A DNA stretch of 49,141 bases from Fibrobacterota bacterium (GCA_029557215.1 JAKPQQ010000315.1:1-49141); one strand, 5' to 3'; positions 1 through 8,515 are shown, numbered from the stretch's first letter. Numbers and translations: made by a program. Notes: generated by a model from the letters alone, not told the origin.

Positions 1-626
1 TTTCCCGCCGCGACGATCCGCACCATGGTGCCGGATTTGTCCAGCGAGGTGGGGATCCACGGATCGGAGGCCACCAGCTTGGCCTGCAGCCCGACCTTTT
101 CCAGTGCGTCGACGGAAAGCGTTTCCGGGGCGAAGCCCCGCCTCGCGAACTCCAGGATGCCGACGGGACCGGACATGGAGCGCAGCGCGGACGTGCCCGC
201 GCCCGAAAGGTCGGTCAGACGGATTCCGTCGCGCTTGAGGCGCACGACCAGGGCCATCCCGGCGTGGGACGGCAGCTTGGCCCGGCCGCCCACGAAGGGA
301 ATGTCGCGCGCGAGGGTCCGGCCGTCCACGCCCAGAAGGTCCAGCGAGGCGCCGGATCCGGCGTCGGCCCATTCCACGGTGTTGGAGATCGAAGAGAACC
401 GAAGGCCCGAGGGGCGTCCCGTGTTCCGCACGGAAACCCCGTTGGCGTCGCCGACCAGCGCGAAGACACCTTGCGCGTCGGTGAGGACGGATCCCGTCAC
501 GCCCGCCAGCGAAACCGACACCTGCGGGACGGGTGCGCCGGATTCGTCCAGGACCTTTCCGGAAAGCGAGATGGGTGCGGCCATGGTGGTCGCGCAGAAG
601 GCCAGCAGGAAGAATGGATTGTTCAC
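1..626 (-). CDS. exported protein with carboxypeptidase regulatory-like domain (3' end cut by window edge)
   Basis: The visible 208 residues begin with a short hydrophobic signal peptide (NNPFFLLAFCATTMA) followed by a segment (ISLSGKVLDESGAPVPQVSV...GSVLTDAQGVFAL) that fits the carboxypeptidase regulatory-like / CNA-B-type beta-sandwich fold common on secreted proteins. The start is GTG: a GAGGA Shine-Dalgarno lies 8 bases upstream and overlaps the stop of the preceding gene, so translation is probably coupled to the arylsulfotransferase-like gene 11 bases away. The rest of the protein lies outside the window, so its catalytic function, if any, cannot be told. Probably periplasmic or secreted. 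Confidence 0.75.
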   Translation of the reverse strand, partial: MNNPFFLLAFCATTMAAPISLSGKVLDESGAPVPQVSVSLAGVTGSVLTDAQGVFALVGDANGVSVRNTGRPSGLRFSSISNTVEWADAGSGASLDLLGVDGRTLARDIPFVGGRAKLPSHAGMALVVRLKRDGIRLTDLSGAGTSALRSMSGPVGILEFARRGFAPETLSVDALEKVGLQAKLVASDPWIPTSLDKSGTMVRIVAAG

Positions 627-637
627 GGTCGGGGTCC

Positions 638-2062
638 TCAGCGAGTCAGGGCGATGGTGCTGGAAGAGCGTCCGTGTTCGCCGGCGAACTGCAGGACGTA
701 GGTGCCGGCGGCCCACGAGGCGGTCGGGATGGCCAACCGATCGGAGCTCGCGACGGCCTGGAACCGGATCTCGCCCCGGGCGTCGACGACGCGCACGATC
801 GTGCCCTCGGCGAGACCTGTTGCCGAAATCCGTCCATCCGTCGACCGGATCCCGGGCGCCCCCGGGAGGGTGGCTCCCCGGACCCCCGCGGTCCCCAGGC
901 CGAGGGAGACGATCGCGGGATGGTCGGCGGCGTAGTGGTAGGCGCGGATGGTGTTCCCGGAAAGGACGTTCAGGACGGTCTTCTTGGAATCCACCTCCAC
1001 GATCTTCTGGGATCCGGAGAACGTGAGCAGCGTGTTGCCGTTGGCGAGCCGCTGCCCGTACCCGTAGTGGCCGGTCGACTGGTAGGCGCCGTTGTGGAAG
1101 TCGAACACGAGTTCGGCCGCGAATTCGCCGTTGGATCCGATCACCCATCCGGTGTCGCTTTCCTGGCCCTTGACCTCGTACCAGCGGGACTGCTTCACCG
1201 TGTTGTCGGAGTTCCCGAACAGACAGAAATTGCCGGCGCCGGGAAGCCCGGCCTGGATCACGCCTCCGCCGTGCACCACGTCGGAGTAGGCGGATCCAGG
1301 ACCTCCGTAGTTCTTGCTGGATCCCCACCGGAACAGGAGGTCGCCGCCCTTGCCGTAGCGTCCGCCCTTGGAGGTCGCGGCCTCGGCGGTGGTGGTGGAG
1401 TGGTCGATCACCAGCACCTCGTTGAGGTAGTGCGAGCTCATCGCGATCAGGTCGCGGGCCGAATCGTACACCACCGAATTGATGTGCAGGGGGTCGTTCG
1501 ACTTGAAGTTGTTGTTGTTGAACTTGCGGGGGTGGTTGGTCCCCAGCGTGTGGTCGCTGGCCTTCCATTCCCAGACCACCTTCTTGGCCACCGGATCCCA
1601 TTCCTGGATGCGTTCGTCCCAGATGGAGCTCAGGTTGCCCGTGTAGCCCGCCGAGGCCAAGGCCGTCTTGGGGTTGATCTTCACGGTGTAGGTGCCCAGC
1701 CAATGGCCGTTGGGCATGACCCAATGGGCGTGGTGGAAGGCGCCGCCCGACGCCGCGGCCCAGGTGTTGACGGCCGTGGCGCTCCCGGGAGCCTGTTCCA
1801 CCAGCGAGGCGAATCCCATCGCCGCGGCGCTGCCGGTTCCCGTCTGCCCCAGGATGTTGCCGTTGGGCAGCAGGTAGGCGTTGTAGCCCGCCACGTTGTA
1901 GGTCTTCAGCACGGTTCCCTTGCTGTCGACGAGGGTCGACGTCTTGGAGCCGCCGCCGAATCCGCCTTGGGCGGGGATCAGGACGTAACCTGGTGCGATC
2001 TCCGCGAGGGAAATTCCGGAAAACGCCAGCACGAGCGAAGCGGCGAGGTGCGCTGACTTCAT
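638..2062 (-). CDS. arylsulfotransferase-like exported protein (ASST family)
   Basis: 474 residues with a signal peptide (about 1-20, ending ISLA). The body resembles the ASST beta-propeller: HHAHWVMPNGH (110-120), VVWEWKASDHTLG (162-174) and DPLHINSVVYD (190-200), histidine-rich blocks of the type that line the active site in known arylsulfate sulfotransferases, which move sulfate between phenolic compounds. Which His is catalytic here is not established. The last 65 residues (from about ISATGLAEGTIVRVVDARG to GTYVLQF...IALTR) look like a type IX secretion sorting domain, implying export to the surface. Start ATG with AGGAAG 7 bases upstream; it begins 4 bases after the CotH-like gene, so the two are likely one operon. 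Confidence 0.8.
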   Translation of the reverse strand: MKSAHLAASLVLAFSGISLAEIAPGYVLIPAQGGFGGGSKTSTLVDSKGTVLKTYNVAGYNAYLLPNGNILGQTGTGSAAAMGFASLVEQAPGSATAVNTWAAASGGAFHHAHWVMPNGHWLGTYTVKINPKTALASAGYTGNLSSIWDERIQEWDPVAKKVVWEWKASDHTLGTNHPRKFNNNNFKSNDPLHINSVVYDSARDLIAMSSHYLNEVLVIDHSTTTAEAATSKGGRYGKGGDLLFRWGSSKNYGGPGSAYSDVVHGGGVIQAGLPGAGNFCLFGNSDNTVKQSRWYEVKGQESDTGWVIGSNGEFAAELVFDFHNGAYQSTGHYGYGQRLANGNTLLTFSGSQKIVEVDSKKTVLNVLSGNTIRAYHYAADHPAIVSLGLGTAGVRGATLPGAPGIRSTDGRISATGLAEGTIVRVVDARGEIRFQAVASSDRLAIPTASWAAGTYVLQFAGEHGRSSSTIALTR

Positions 2063-2066
2063 GGTT

Positions 2067-3575
2067 TCACTTCCTGTTGTTGTGGACGATGGAGGCGTGC
2101 GATGCTCGTACGGAGCGGACGGAAACGATCACGATGCCGGCGGGCAGGGGGAGTTCGATCGAGCTCGTCCCGACCGCGAAGGAGGTCGATCCCAGGAGCC
2201 TGCCGTCGGGGCCCGACCAGCGGATGCGGCCAGACCCGAGCCGCTCCAGGCCGTCCATGCGCCAGGTGTTTCCTGTGCGGACCATGCGCCATGGGCGTGG
2301 CCTGGAGCCTGGTTCCACGTTCGTCCGGGATTCCAGTTGCGCCGAAAGCCTCGCGTTGCGCTCGCTGGAAAAGGAGACCAATCCCAGCACGAGCCCTTCC
2401 GATCCGCGGACGTTGGCGCGAAGGTTGGTCTTCCAGGCCGCGGTGGAATAGAACTTGTTCGCGTCGGATTCCACGAACGGCGCCAGGAACGCCGAATCGC
2501 GCACCACCATGGTGGCGACGGAATCGGTGCTGGCGGCGTCGGCGACCAGTTCGCGGACGGCCTGGAGGTAGGCCGCGCGGGTGGCCGGGCATGCCAGAAA
2601 CCGTCGGAAGAGGGGGCGGTCGGCCAGCGGGGCCTGCACGGTGTCGAGGGCGAGGCTCAAGGCGCCCGAGGCTCCGCCGTAGGCCCCGAAGGACAGGTTG
2701 AGATCCCAGGGGATCATGGTCATGCGCGGCGACGCCGTGTCGGGCTGGTACATGTACCAGTTGCGGCCGGATCCGTTGTAGGAATCGAAGTGCGACAGGA
2801 CCGTGTTGAACGCCAGGAACCGGGCCACGTTGGCGTCGTCGAAATACCCCCCGCGGTCGGCGCAGAAGACGGAATCCGACGAGTTGTCCAGGAATCCGAC
2901 GAACCGGGCGAATCCGTTCCAGTTCGATTCGTCCTCGTTCGTCTTGAGTTCGTAGTCGCCGGAGGCGGCGTAGGCCCGGGCGTCGTCGCCCAGCCACGAA
3001 AGCGACGCGCCGTCGTCGCCGGCCTTGAACAGGTTGCCCTTGGAGGAATTGAACCACCGCTTGAGGAACGTCTTGTCGATCTGCTCCACCTGCGTGTAGA
3101 GCCCGAGGGCGGCTCCCGCGAGGGTGATGTGGGCGAAGTTCGCGCGCGGAGCCGGCATGAGCCTGCGGGCGATCGCGTACCCGATGCGCTCGCGCATCAG
3201 GGAAGGGTCGCCGATGCCGTTGGAGAAGTTCAGGACCTTGATCCCGAAGTAGGTCGTGTCCTTGAACTCGTTGAACTTGATCTTGAGCGGCTTCTTGGGA
3301 TTGTTGCCAGCCAGGGTGAAGGACGAATTCCCCTTGTAGCGCACCCCTACGCTGTCAAGTGTCGTCCGTCCGTCGAAGAACCTGGCTGGCAAGTATCCGG
3401 AATCCGCTTTCCACATCGCTTCGAGCTTGGTGTTCCAGGCCGTGTCGCCGTAGAAGTCGATGCTGTAGGAGCGCACGGGAGAATCCTGGAACAGGATCTC
3501 GGAGGAGTCGACCGCGGCGGCGCCTTGGGCGGCGAACGCCCCGATCAACGGCAAGAATGTTCGCAACCGGATCAA
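2067..3575 (-). CDS. CotH kinase-like exported protein
   Basis: 502 residues. CotH-family features: GVRYKGNSSF, KKPLKIKFNEF, the GLYTQVEQIDKTFLKRWF block, and MIPWDLNLSFG, which matches the region carrying metal-binding acidic residues in this atypical protein kinase fold. A TTG start is chosen because AAGGAGG lies 5 bases upstream and the resulting N-terminus (LIRLRTFLPLIGAFAAQGAAA) is a signal peptide; the open frame continues 18 codons further upstream without a ribosome site. The C-terminus (GRIRWSGPDGRLLG...LPAGIVIVSV) again resembles a type IX sorting tail. CotH-like proteins of this kind are common on surfaces of Fibrobacterota and Bacteroidota; the substrate here is unknown. First gene of the exported-protein operon. 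Confidence 0.82.
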   Translation of the reverse strand: MIRLRTFLPLIGAFAAQGAAAVDSSEILFQDSPVRSYSIDFYGDTAWNTKLEAMWKADSGYLPARFFDGRTTLDSVGVRYKGNSSFTLAGNNPKKPLKIKFNEFKDTTYFGIKVLNFSNGIGDPSLMRERIGYAIARRLMPAPRANFAHITLAGAALGLYTQVEQIDKTFLKRWFNSSKGNLFKAGDDGASLSWLGDDARAYAASGDYELKTNEDESNWNGFARFVGFLDNSSDSVFCADRGGYFDDANVARFLAFNTVLSHFDSYNGSGRNWYMYQPDTASPRMTMIPWDLNLSFGAYGGASGALSLALDTVQAPLADRPLFRRFLACPATRAAYLQAVRELVADAASTDSVATMVVRDSAFLAPFVESDANKFYSTAAWKTNLRANVRGSEGLVLGLVSFSSERNARLSAQLESRTNVEPGSRPRPWRMVRTGNTWRMDGLERLGSGRIRWSGPDGRLLGSTSFAVGTSSIELPLPAGIVIVSVRSVRASHASIVHNNRK

Positions 3576-3960
3576 TCCATCCTCCTTGGTCGTCGATGTT
3601 CCAGGCAAGAGACGGGCCAGTCCATCCATGGTGAGCTCTGCGCTCTGGAGTGGTTCCGATATGGGTGCCCCGTTGCGGCAGCGCAGCGTCCCCTTTGGGG
3701 CGAATCAGGACAAGTGTTCGCGAGTTCGATGTCATCCGCGATGGATGCCAAGGAGCTGTATCCAGATTAGGGAAGAGTCGGCGATCCCACCGGTGGTTGC
3801 TCTTGCGCGGAGGGGGATTCCGGGGACAAAACGGCACCAAGGACGCCGCCCGCGAGGCCTTGTGGGCGGCGGTGACAACTTCCGGGGCAACCGTCCGGGG
3901 TCCAGGGCTCCGGGGGGCGCGGGTTCGCCGGAGAAGCGTGGCCTCCCCGGGGATCAGGGG
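3576..3960. other. 385-base intergenic region without a supported gene
   Basis: No frame here has convincing protein features. It holds the upstream region of the CotH-like gene and the downstream region of tcdA, both on the minus strand. The one clear structure is a GC-rich hairpin. I found no convincing -35/-10 pair for the CotH-like gene. Confidence 0.5.
3844..3871. terminator. GC-rich hairpin downstream of tcdA
   Basis: Perfect 8-base arms CGCCGCCC and GGGCGGCG enclose a 12-base loop, about 90 bases after the tcdA stop. There is no T-tract on either strand, so if it stops transcription it would do so weakly or with Rho. Confidence 0.3.
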
Positions 3961-4794
3961 TTACGTCGCGGCCGGATCGCGGGACAAGGCGGCGTCCGAA
4001 GACGGATTTTGTCTAGAGGCGCGCGATCGGGCGTCCTGCAGGACCAGCCCCGAAAGCGCCATCCCGAACGAGGCGGTGATGTGCACGGCGCTTCCGTTGA
4101 TCACCACCTTGGACGAACACCAGTCCGTGTGGTCGGGGTCGTCGTGGTGGCAGAAACACTGGTGCGTTCCGCAGGCCACGGATGTCCGCTCCACCGGGGC
4201 GATGGGTTCCTCCACCGAATAGACCACCTGGAAGTCGCCCTGGAAGCCGCGGCGGCGCAGTCCCTTGCGAAGGATCTTGGCGAAGGGGTCCATGGTGGCG
4301 TCCCAGACGCTGGCGGTGCGGATCTTGGTGATGTCCAGGCGGCTGGCCGCGCCCATGGAGCTGTAGAACCGAGCCCCGATCTCCCAGGCGTGCTCGATCA
4401 GATCCAGCTTGTGGGTGTAGCTGTCGATCGCGTCGATCACGTAGTCGTAGGAATGCAGGTCGAACCGGTCGCGGTTGGATTTCTCGTAGACCTCGTCGAT
4501 GGCCTCCAGCCGAACCCTGGGGTGGATGGACGCGAGCCGGTCGCGCAGTTCTCCCACCTTCGACTTCCCCACGTTTCCGGTGGTGGCCTGCAGCTGGCGG
4601 TTGACGTTGGTCACGCAGACGTCGTCGTTGTCGACGATCGTGAGATGCCCGATCCCCGAGCGGACCAGGGCTTCGGCGCACCAGCCTCCCACGCCTCCCA
4701 CGCCGAACACGATCGCGCGGCTTTCGCGCAGAAGGTCCAGGACGGGAGTTCCCACCAGGAGCTGGAGTCTTTGGAACGCTGGATTCACAGGCAT
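3961..4794 (-). CDS. tcdA: tRNA threonylcarbamoyladenosine dehydratase (TcdA/CsdL family)
   Basis: 277 residues of the ThiF/E1-like superfamily. The nucleotide-binding loop FGVGGVGGWCAEALVRSG, the NVNRQLQATTG block and the DAIDS motif are all present. TcdA uses ATP to cyclise t6A37 to ct6A in ANN-decoding tRNAs. The segment ACGTHQCFC...DWCSSKVVINGS keeps the Cys-rich stretch before VINGS seen in the family. ATG was chosen where homology to the family begins; the frame stays open upstream inside the antisense of the protease gene, but without family features. A promoter with its -10 only 10 bases before the ATG supports this start and suggests a nearly leaderless mRNA. Divergent from the M16 protease. 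Confidence 0.88.
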   Translation of the reverse strand: MPVNPAFQRLQLLVGTPVLDLLRESRAIVFGVGGVGGWCAEALVRSGIGHLTIVDNDDVCVTNVNRQLQATTGNVGKSKVGELRDRLASIHPRVRLEAIDEVYEKSNRDRFDLHSYDYVIDAIDSYTHKLDLIEHAWEIGARFYSSMGAASRLDITKIRTASVWDATMDPFAKILRKGLRRRGFQGDFQVVYSVEEPIAPVERTSVACGTHQCFCHHDDPDHTDWCSSKVVINGSAVHITASFGMALSGLVLQDARSRASRQNPSSDAALSRDPAAT

Positions 4795-4804
4795 CGGATG
4801 CGGC

Positions 4805-4833
4805 AAGTTACGAGCCCGTCCCTTGGAAAGCAA
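4805..4833 (-). promoter_or_regulatory. probable tcdA promoter
   Basis: Reading the minus strand: TTGCTT, a 17-base spacer, then TAACTT, with the -10 ending 10 bases before the tcdA ATG. The predicted transcript would begin about 3-4 bases before the start codon. Confidence 0.5.
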
Positions 4834-4875
4834 CCCGATCCGCCCGCAGGTGGAATTCCTACCTTCGCCACAGCA

Positions 4876-6213
4876 ATGCCAATCGCAAAAAAGAAGAACG
4901 CAAGCAAGAGTCCCGACTCCTCCAATGCCGGATCGGAGCTTCCGGAAAACGTTCGCCGCACGGTGCTTCCCAACGGCGTGGTGGTCCTGTCCGAATGGAT
5001 GAGCGGGCAGCGTTCCGCGTCCGTGGGCGTGTGGCTTGGTTTGGGCTCGCGCCACGATCCCGTCGGCAAGGCCGGACTCGCGCACCTGTACGAACACATG
5101 GTCTTCAAGGGTACGGCCAAGCGCAGCTCCGCGCGGATTTCGCGCGAACTCGAAGAGGTGGGCGGGCACCTGAACGCCTTCACCAGCCGCGAACAGACCT
5201 GTTTCTACGCCAAGGTGCTGGATCGCGACCAGGACCGGGCCGCGACGCTGGTTTGCGACCTGGTGACGGGAGCGAAGCTTTCGGCCAAGGAGCTGGAGCT
5301 GGAACGCGGAGTGGTATTGGAAGAAATCCGCGGTTGCGAAGACGATCCCGAAGAACTGGTGGGGGATCTGTTCGCCGAGGCGTTGTGGGCCAAGCAGCCT
5401 CTGGGGGCGCCCATCGCGGGGACTCTCGATTCGGTCGCGGCGATCACCGGCGAAGATCTGCGTCGGCACCTGGAGCGTTCGCTGTCGCCGGAAATCCCCA
5501 TGCTGGTGGCGGCCGCCGGCAACGTGGACCACGACAGCCTGGTGGCTTGCGCGGGCGAGGCCCTGCAGGCCAAGGCCTGCACGTCCGATGCGGTCCAGAA
5601 GATCCCCCGGGTGGGTGGCAGGATCCGGTCGCGCCTGGTGGTGCGCAAGGACGTGACCCAGGTGAACCTGATCCTGTCGCGCCGGTCGCTTGGCGCCCAC
5701 GCCCCGCAGCGGCACGCGCTGGGGTTGGTGAACCTGGTGCTGGGCGGCGGCATGGCCAGCCGCCTGAACCAGGAGATCCGCGAAAAGCGGGGGCTTGCCT
5801 ACAGCGTCTATTCCTTCGCCGACTTCCTGCTGGGCGCCGGAGCGTTGGGCGTGTCGTTGGGGACCGAACCCGCCCAGGCCGCCAAGGCCATGGAGGTCGT
5901 TTCGCGCGAGATCGCCAAGATCCGTCAAAACGGGCTGTCCAAGCGCGACCTGCGCTTCGCGAAGGACTACGCGTCGGGTTCGGCCGTGCTCGCGCTGGAA
6001 AGCCCCGGCTCGCGCATGCAGAACCTTGGCAAATGCCAGTTCCTGTACGGGCGCCCGCTGGGCCTGGACGAGATCCTGGCCACGATCGAGGCGGTGACCC
6101 CGGACCAGATCGCCGAGGCGATCGAAGAACATCTGCCTTTGGTGTCGGCCGACGCGGGATGGACCTTGGCGGCGGTGGTGCCCGAAGACTTCAAGGAAGA
6201 ACTGCTGCCCTGA
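4876..6213 (+). CDS. M16 family zinc metalloprotease (PqqL/MPP-like)
   Basis: 445 residues. The inverted zinc motif HLYEH (His70, Glu73, His74) is followed 76 residues later by Glu150 in LERGVVLEE, the exact arrangement of the HxxEH-x76-E M16 site. The C-terminal half contains the R/Y-type substrate loop EIREKRGLAYSVYSF of the inactive M16 domain. Length equals a classical two-domain single-subunit bacterial M16 protease. No signal peptide is evident (the N-terminus is lysine- and serine-rich), so it is likely cytoplasmic. Homologues degrade peptides; the substrate here is unknown. It starts 81 bases from divergent tcdA. The reading frame is open far upstream, but only the part from this ATG has family homology. 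Confidence 0.9.
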   Translation: MPIAKKKNASKSPDSSNAGSELPENVRRTVLPNGVVVLSEWMSGQRSASVGVWLGLGSRHDPVGKAGLAHLYEHMVFKGTAKRSSARISRELEEVGGHLNAFTSREQTCFYAKVLDRDQDRAATLVCDLVTGAKLSAKELELERGVVLEEIRGCEDDPEELVGDLFAEALWAKQPLGAPIAGTLDSVAAITGEDLRRHLERSLSPEIPMLVAAAGNVDHDSLVACAGEALQAKACTSDAVQKIPRVGGRIRSRLVVRKDVTQVNLILSRRSLGAHAPQRHALGLVNLVLGGGMASRLNQEIREKRGLAYSVYSFADFLLGAGALGVSLGTEPAQAAKAMEVVSREIAKIRQNGLSKRDLRFAKDYASGSAVLALESPGSRMQNLGKCQFLYGRPLGLDEILATIEAVTPDQIAEAIEEHLPLVSADAGWTLAAVVPEDFKEELLP

Positions 6214-6247
6214 GCACCTCGGGGCGGACAGGCGGGAGGGGCGGCCG

Positions 6248-7126
6248 GTGAATCTCCGTGATCTGGAATATTTCGTGGCGGTGGCCGAACTCGGGCATTT
6301 CGGGAAGGCCGCCGAGCGTTGTTTCTGCACCCAGCCCACGCTTTCCGGCCAGCTCAAGAAGCTGGAAGAGGAGCTCGGGTCGCCGCTTCTGGAACGGCTC
6401 CCGGGCGGCGGCATCCGCTTGACGGAATTCGGCGAGGTCGCCCTCGTGCACGCCCACGAGGCGTTGGTGGCCTCGCGCAGGATCGCCGACCTGGGCAAGG
6501 CTTCGCGGGATCCCTACCAGGGGGACCTGGTGCTCGCGGCCATTCCCACGATCGGGCCGTGGCTGTGGCCCAAGGCGATCCCGGCGCTGCACGGCGAATA
6601 CCCGAACCTTTCCGTGTTCCTGCGCGAAGAGCAGACGGCGGTGCTTCTGCGGTCGTTGCGCGACGGTTCGGTGGATCTGGGGATCCTGGCGCTGCCGGTG
6701 GACGGCAACGGCCTGGAGGCCGCGGCGCTTTGGGACGAACCGTTCCTGCTGGCGGTGCCGGAAGGTCACGAATTGTCCGGTCGCGGGAGCATGCCGGTAC
6801 GGGAATTGTCGAACCTCGACCTGCTCCTGCTGGAAGACGGCCATTGCCTGCGCGACCAGGCCCTGGAGGTGTGCCGCGCGGCGGGCGCGCGGGAGCGCGA
6901 GGGGTTCCGCGCCACGTCGCTGGAATCGCTGCGCCAGATGGTCCTGTCCGGGATCGGGCTCACGTTGCTTCCGGCCGGCGCGGCCAATCCCGAATCGGGA
7001 ATCGGACTCGTGGCGTTCGACCAGCCCCCCACCCGCACGGTGGGCATCGTGTGGCGCAAGGGACACCCCCGGTCGCGGGCCATCGAAGGATTGGCCAGGG
7101 TCCTGCGGACGGCGCGTCCGTTCTAA
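6248..7126 (+). CDS. oxyR: LysR-family regulator, OxyR-like
   Basis: 292 residues: LysR winged helix (MNLRDLEYFVAVAE..., residues 1-60) and an effector domain. The segment LLLLEDGHCLRDQALEVCRAAG places Cys200 and Cys209 exactly where E. coli OxyR has its peroxide-sensing Cys199 and Cys208 (GHCLRDQ is the OxyR signature). This supports a redox-sensing activator rather than a generic LysR protein. The start is GTG with a GGGAGGGG ribosome site. It is followed 43 bases later by an iron-dependent alcohol dehydrogenase on the same strand, a plausible target. The gene symbol is by homology only. Confidence 0.85.
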   Translation: MNLRDLEYFVAVAELGHFGKAAERCFCTQPTLSGQLKKLEEELGSPLLERLPGGGIRLTEFGEVALVHAHEALVASRRIADLGKASRDPYQGDLVLAAIPTIGPWLWPKAIPALHGEYPNLSVFLREEQTAVLLRSLRDGSVDLGILALPVDGNGLEAAALWDEPFLLAVPEGHELSGRGSMPVRELSNLDLLLLEDGHCLRDQALEVCRAAGAREREGFRATSLESLRQMVLSGIGLTLLPAGAANPESGIGLVAFDQPPTRTVGIVWRKGHPRSRAIEGLARVLRTARPF

Positions 7127-7133
7127 AACGGGG

Positions 7134-7163
7134 GTGAACCTTTCCTCCGGAAAAGGCTACTCT
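7134..7163 (+). promoter_or_regulatory. possible promoter and operator of the alcohol dehydrogenase gene
   Basis: GTGAAC, 18-base spacer, TACTCT, ending 6 bases before the ATG. The spacer carries an imperfect inverted repeat CCTTTCC-TCC-GGAAAAGG, a candidate binding site for the adjacent OxyR-like protein. Fit to consensus is modest. Confidence 0.33.
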
Positions 7164-7169
7164 TATCCC

Positions 7170-8327
7170 ATGTTCAATTTCGAGTTCAACAATCCCACCC
7201 GCATCGTCTTCGGTCGCCAGACCATCTCCCGCTTGAATGACCTCGTTCCCGAGGGTGCGCGCGTCCTGCTCACCTACGGAGGGGGTTCCATCCTGCACAA
7301 CGGCGTCCACGCCCAGGTCCGCGCGGCGCTGGAAGGATTCCATGTCGTGGAGTTCGGTGGCATCGAACCCAACCCGCGTTTCGAGACGCTCATGAAGGCC
7401 GTGGAGCTCGCCCGCAAGGAAAGAATCGATTTCCTGCTTCCGGTGGGCGGCGGTTCGGTTCTGGACGGCACCAAGTTCATCGCGGCGGCGGTTCCGTTCC
7501 AGGGTGCCGATCCCTGGGAGATCCTCCAGACCACCGGTGGCGTGGTCAAGTCTGCGCTGCCCATCGGCGCGGTGCTCACGCTTCCCGCCACGGGATCGGA
7601 AGCCAACGGCTCGGCGGTCATCAGCCGCGACGCCACCACGGAAAAACTCCACTTCTGGTCGCCCCTGGTCTACCCGGTGTTTTCCATCCTGGACCCCGAA
7701 ACCACCTTCACGCTCGACGCCCGCCAGACAGGAAACGGCGTCGTCGACGCGTTCGTGCACACCTGCGAACAGTACGTCACCGTCCACCAGGACTCGGCGC
7801 TGCAGGACCGGCTGGCCGAATCCATTCTGGCCACGCTCGTGGAGGACGGCCCCAAGGCGCTGGCCACTCCCACCGACTACGCGGCGCGGGCCAACATCAT
7901 GTGGTGCGCCACCCAGGCGTTGTACGGGCTGGTGGGCGTCGGGATGCCGGGCGACTGGGCATCGCACGGGATCGGACACGAATTGACCGCCTTCTACGGC
8001 CTGGACCACGCCCGCACGCTGGCGGTACTCCTGCCCGGGGTGTGGCGCTACCAGTTCGAGCGCAAACTCAAGGTGCTCACGCAGTACGGCACCCGAGTCT
8101 GGTTCCTGGACGGCGAAGACCGCTGGGTGGCCGCGCAGGCGATCGACCGCACCGAGGCGTTCTTCGAGTCCATGGGAGTTCCCACCCGGCTTTCGGCCTA
8201 CGGGATCGACGCCAAGGAAGCCGCGGCCAAGGTGCGCGCGCGTTTCGAAGTGCGCGGAGCCAACCAGGGCGAAGAAGGTCTCCTCACGCCCGCCGACGTG
8301 GAAAAGATCATTCTTTCCAGGGCGTAG
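7170..8327 (+). CDS. iron-dependent alcohol/aldehyde dehydrogenase, YqhD-like
   Basis: 385 residues, matching E. coli YqhD (387). It has the GGGS nucleotide-binding loops (YGGGS 36-40 and PVGGGSVLDGTK 91-102), PATGSE, and metal ligands Asp193, His197, His266 and His280, which correspond to YqhD Asp194/His198/His267/His281. The G-G-G-S form at residue 37-40 fits the NADPH-preferring subgroup that reduces short-chain aldehydes, including lipid-peroxidation products. The ATG is used because the family N-terminus (MFNFEFNNPTRIVFG) begins there; no Shine-Dalgarno is obvious. The OxyR-like neighbour suggests induction by oxidants. Confidence 0.9.
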   Translation: MFNFEFNNPTRIVFGRQTISRLNDLVPEGARVLLTYGGGSILHNGVHAQVRAALEGFHVVEFGGIEPNPRFETLMKAVELARKERIDFLLPVGGGSVLDGTKFIAAAVPFQGADPWEILQTTGGVVKSALPIGAVLTLPATGSEANGSAVISRDATTEKLHFWSPLVYPVFSILDPETTFTLDARQTGNGVVDAFVHTCEQYVTVHQDSALQDRLAESILATLVEDGPKALATPTDYAARANIMWCATQALYGLVGVGMPGDWASHGIGHELTAFYGLDHARTLAVLLPGVWRYQFERKLKVLTQYGTRVWFLDGEDRWVAAQAIDRTEAFFESMGVPTRLSAYGIDAKEAAAKVRARFEVRGANQGEEGLLTPADVEKIILSRA

Positions 8328-8421
8328 TATCGGTCGATTCCCGGCTCCCGCCACGCATGGGCTGGAGCTGGTCGCACTCCCGAGCCTTGTCCAAGACCCG
8401 AAGCATCCCGCCAATCGCCCC

Positions 8422-8458
8422 AACGAACAAGCCCCACCGCTCGAAGAGCCGGTGGGGC
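8422..8458 (-). terminator. pgk terminator
   Basis: Arms GCCCCACCG and CGGTGGGGC, with a further CTC/GAG inner stem, form a very stable hairpin. On the minus strand it is followed by the T-rich TTGTTCGTT, the orientation expected for ending pgk transcripts. It may also stop transcripts from the dehydrogenase gene arriving from the other side. Confidence 0.55.
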
Positions 8459-8480
8459 CATACATCGATATGAAGACGAC

Positions 8481-8512
8481 CGTAGGGGACGCAAGATCTT
8501 GCGTCCCCTACG
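8481..8512. repeat. perfect 32-base palindrome, GTAGGGG-type element
   Basis: Every base from the outer CG to the centre pairs: the left half is CGTAGGGGACGCAAGA and the right half its exact complement. It lies 3 bases after the pgk stop codon. Its ends (GTAGGGG...CCCCTAC) are identical to those of the palindrome after ftsK, but the core differs (ACGCAAGATCTTGCGT). It is probably a dispersed palindromic repeat that may also serve as a 3' mRNA hairpin. Confidence 0.8.
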
Positions 8513-8515
8513 ACA

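Noticed and set aside
3586..4875. N-terminal extension of the M16 protease of more than 400 residues
   Set aside because: It covers the antisense of tcdA and the intergenic region, has antisense-type composition, and homology begins only at the internal ATG.
4795..6498. Fusion of tcdA to a large N-terminal domain
   Set aside because: The upstream open frame is antisense to the M16 protease, and a promoter sits just before the tcdA ATG.
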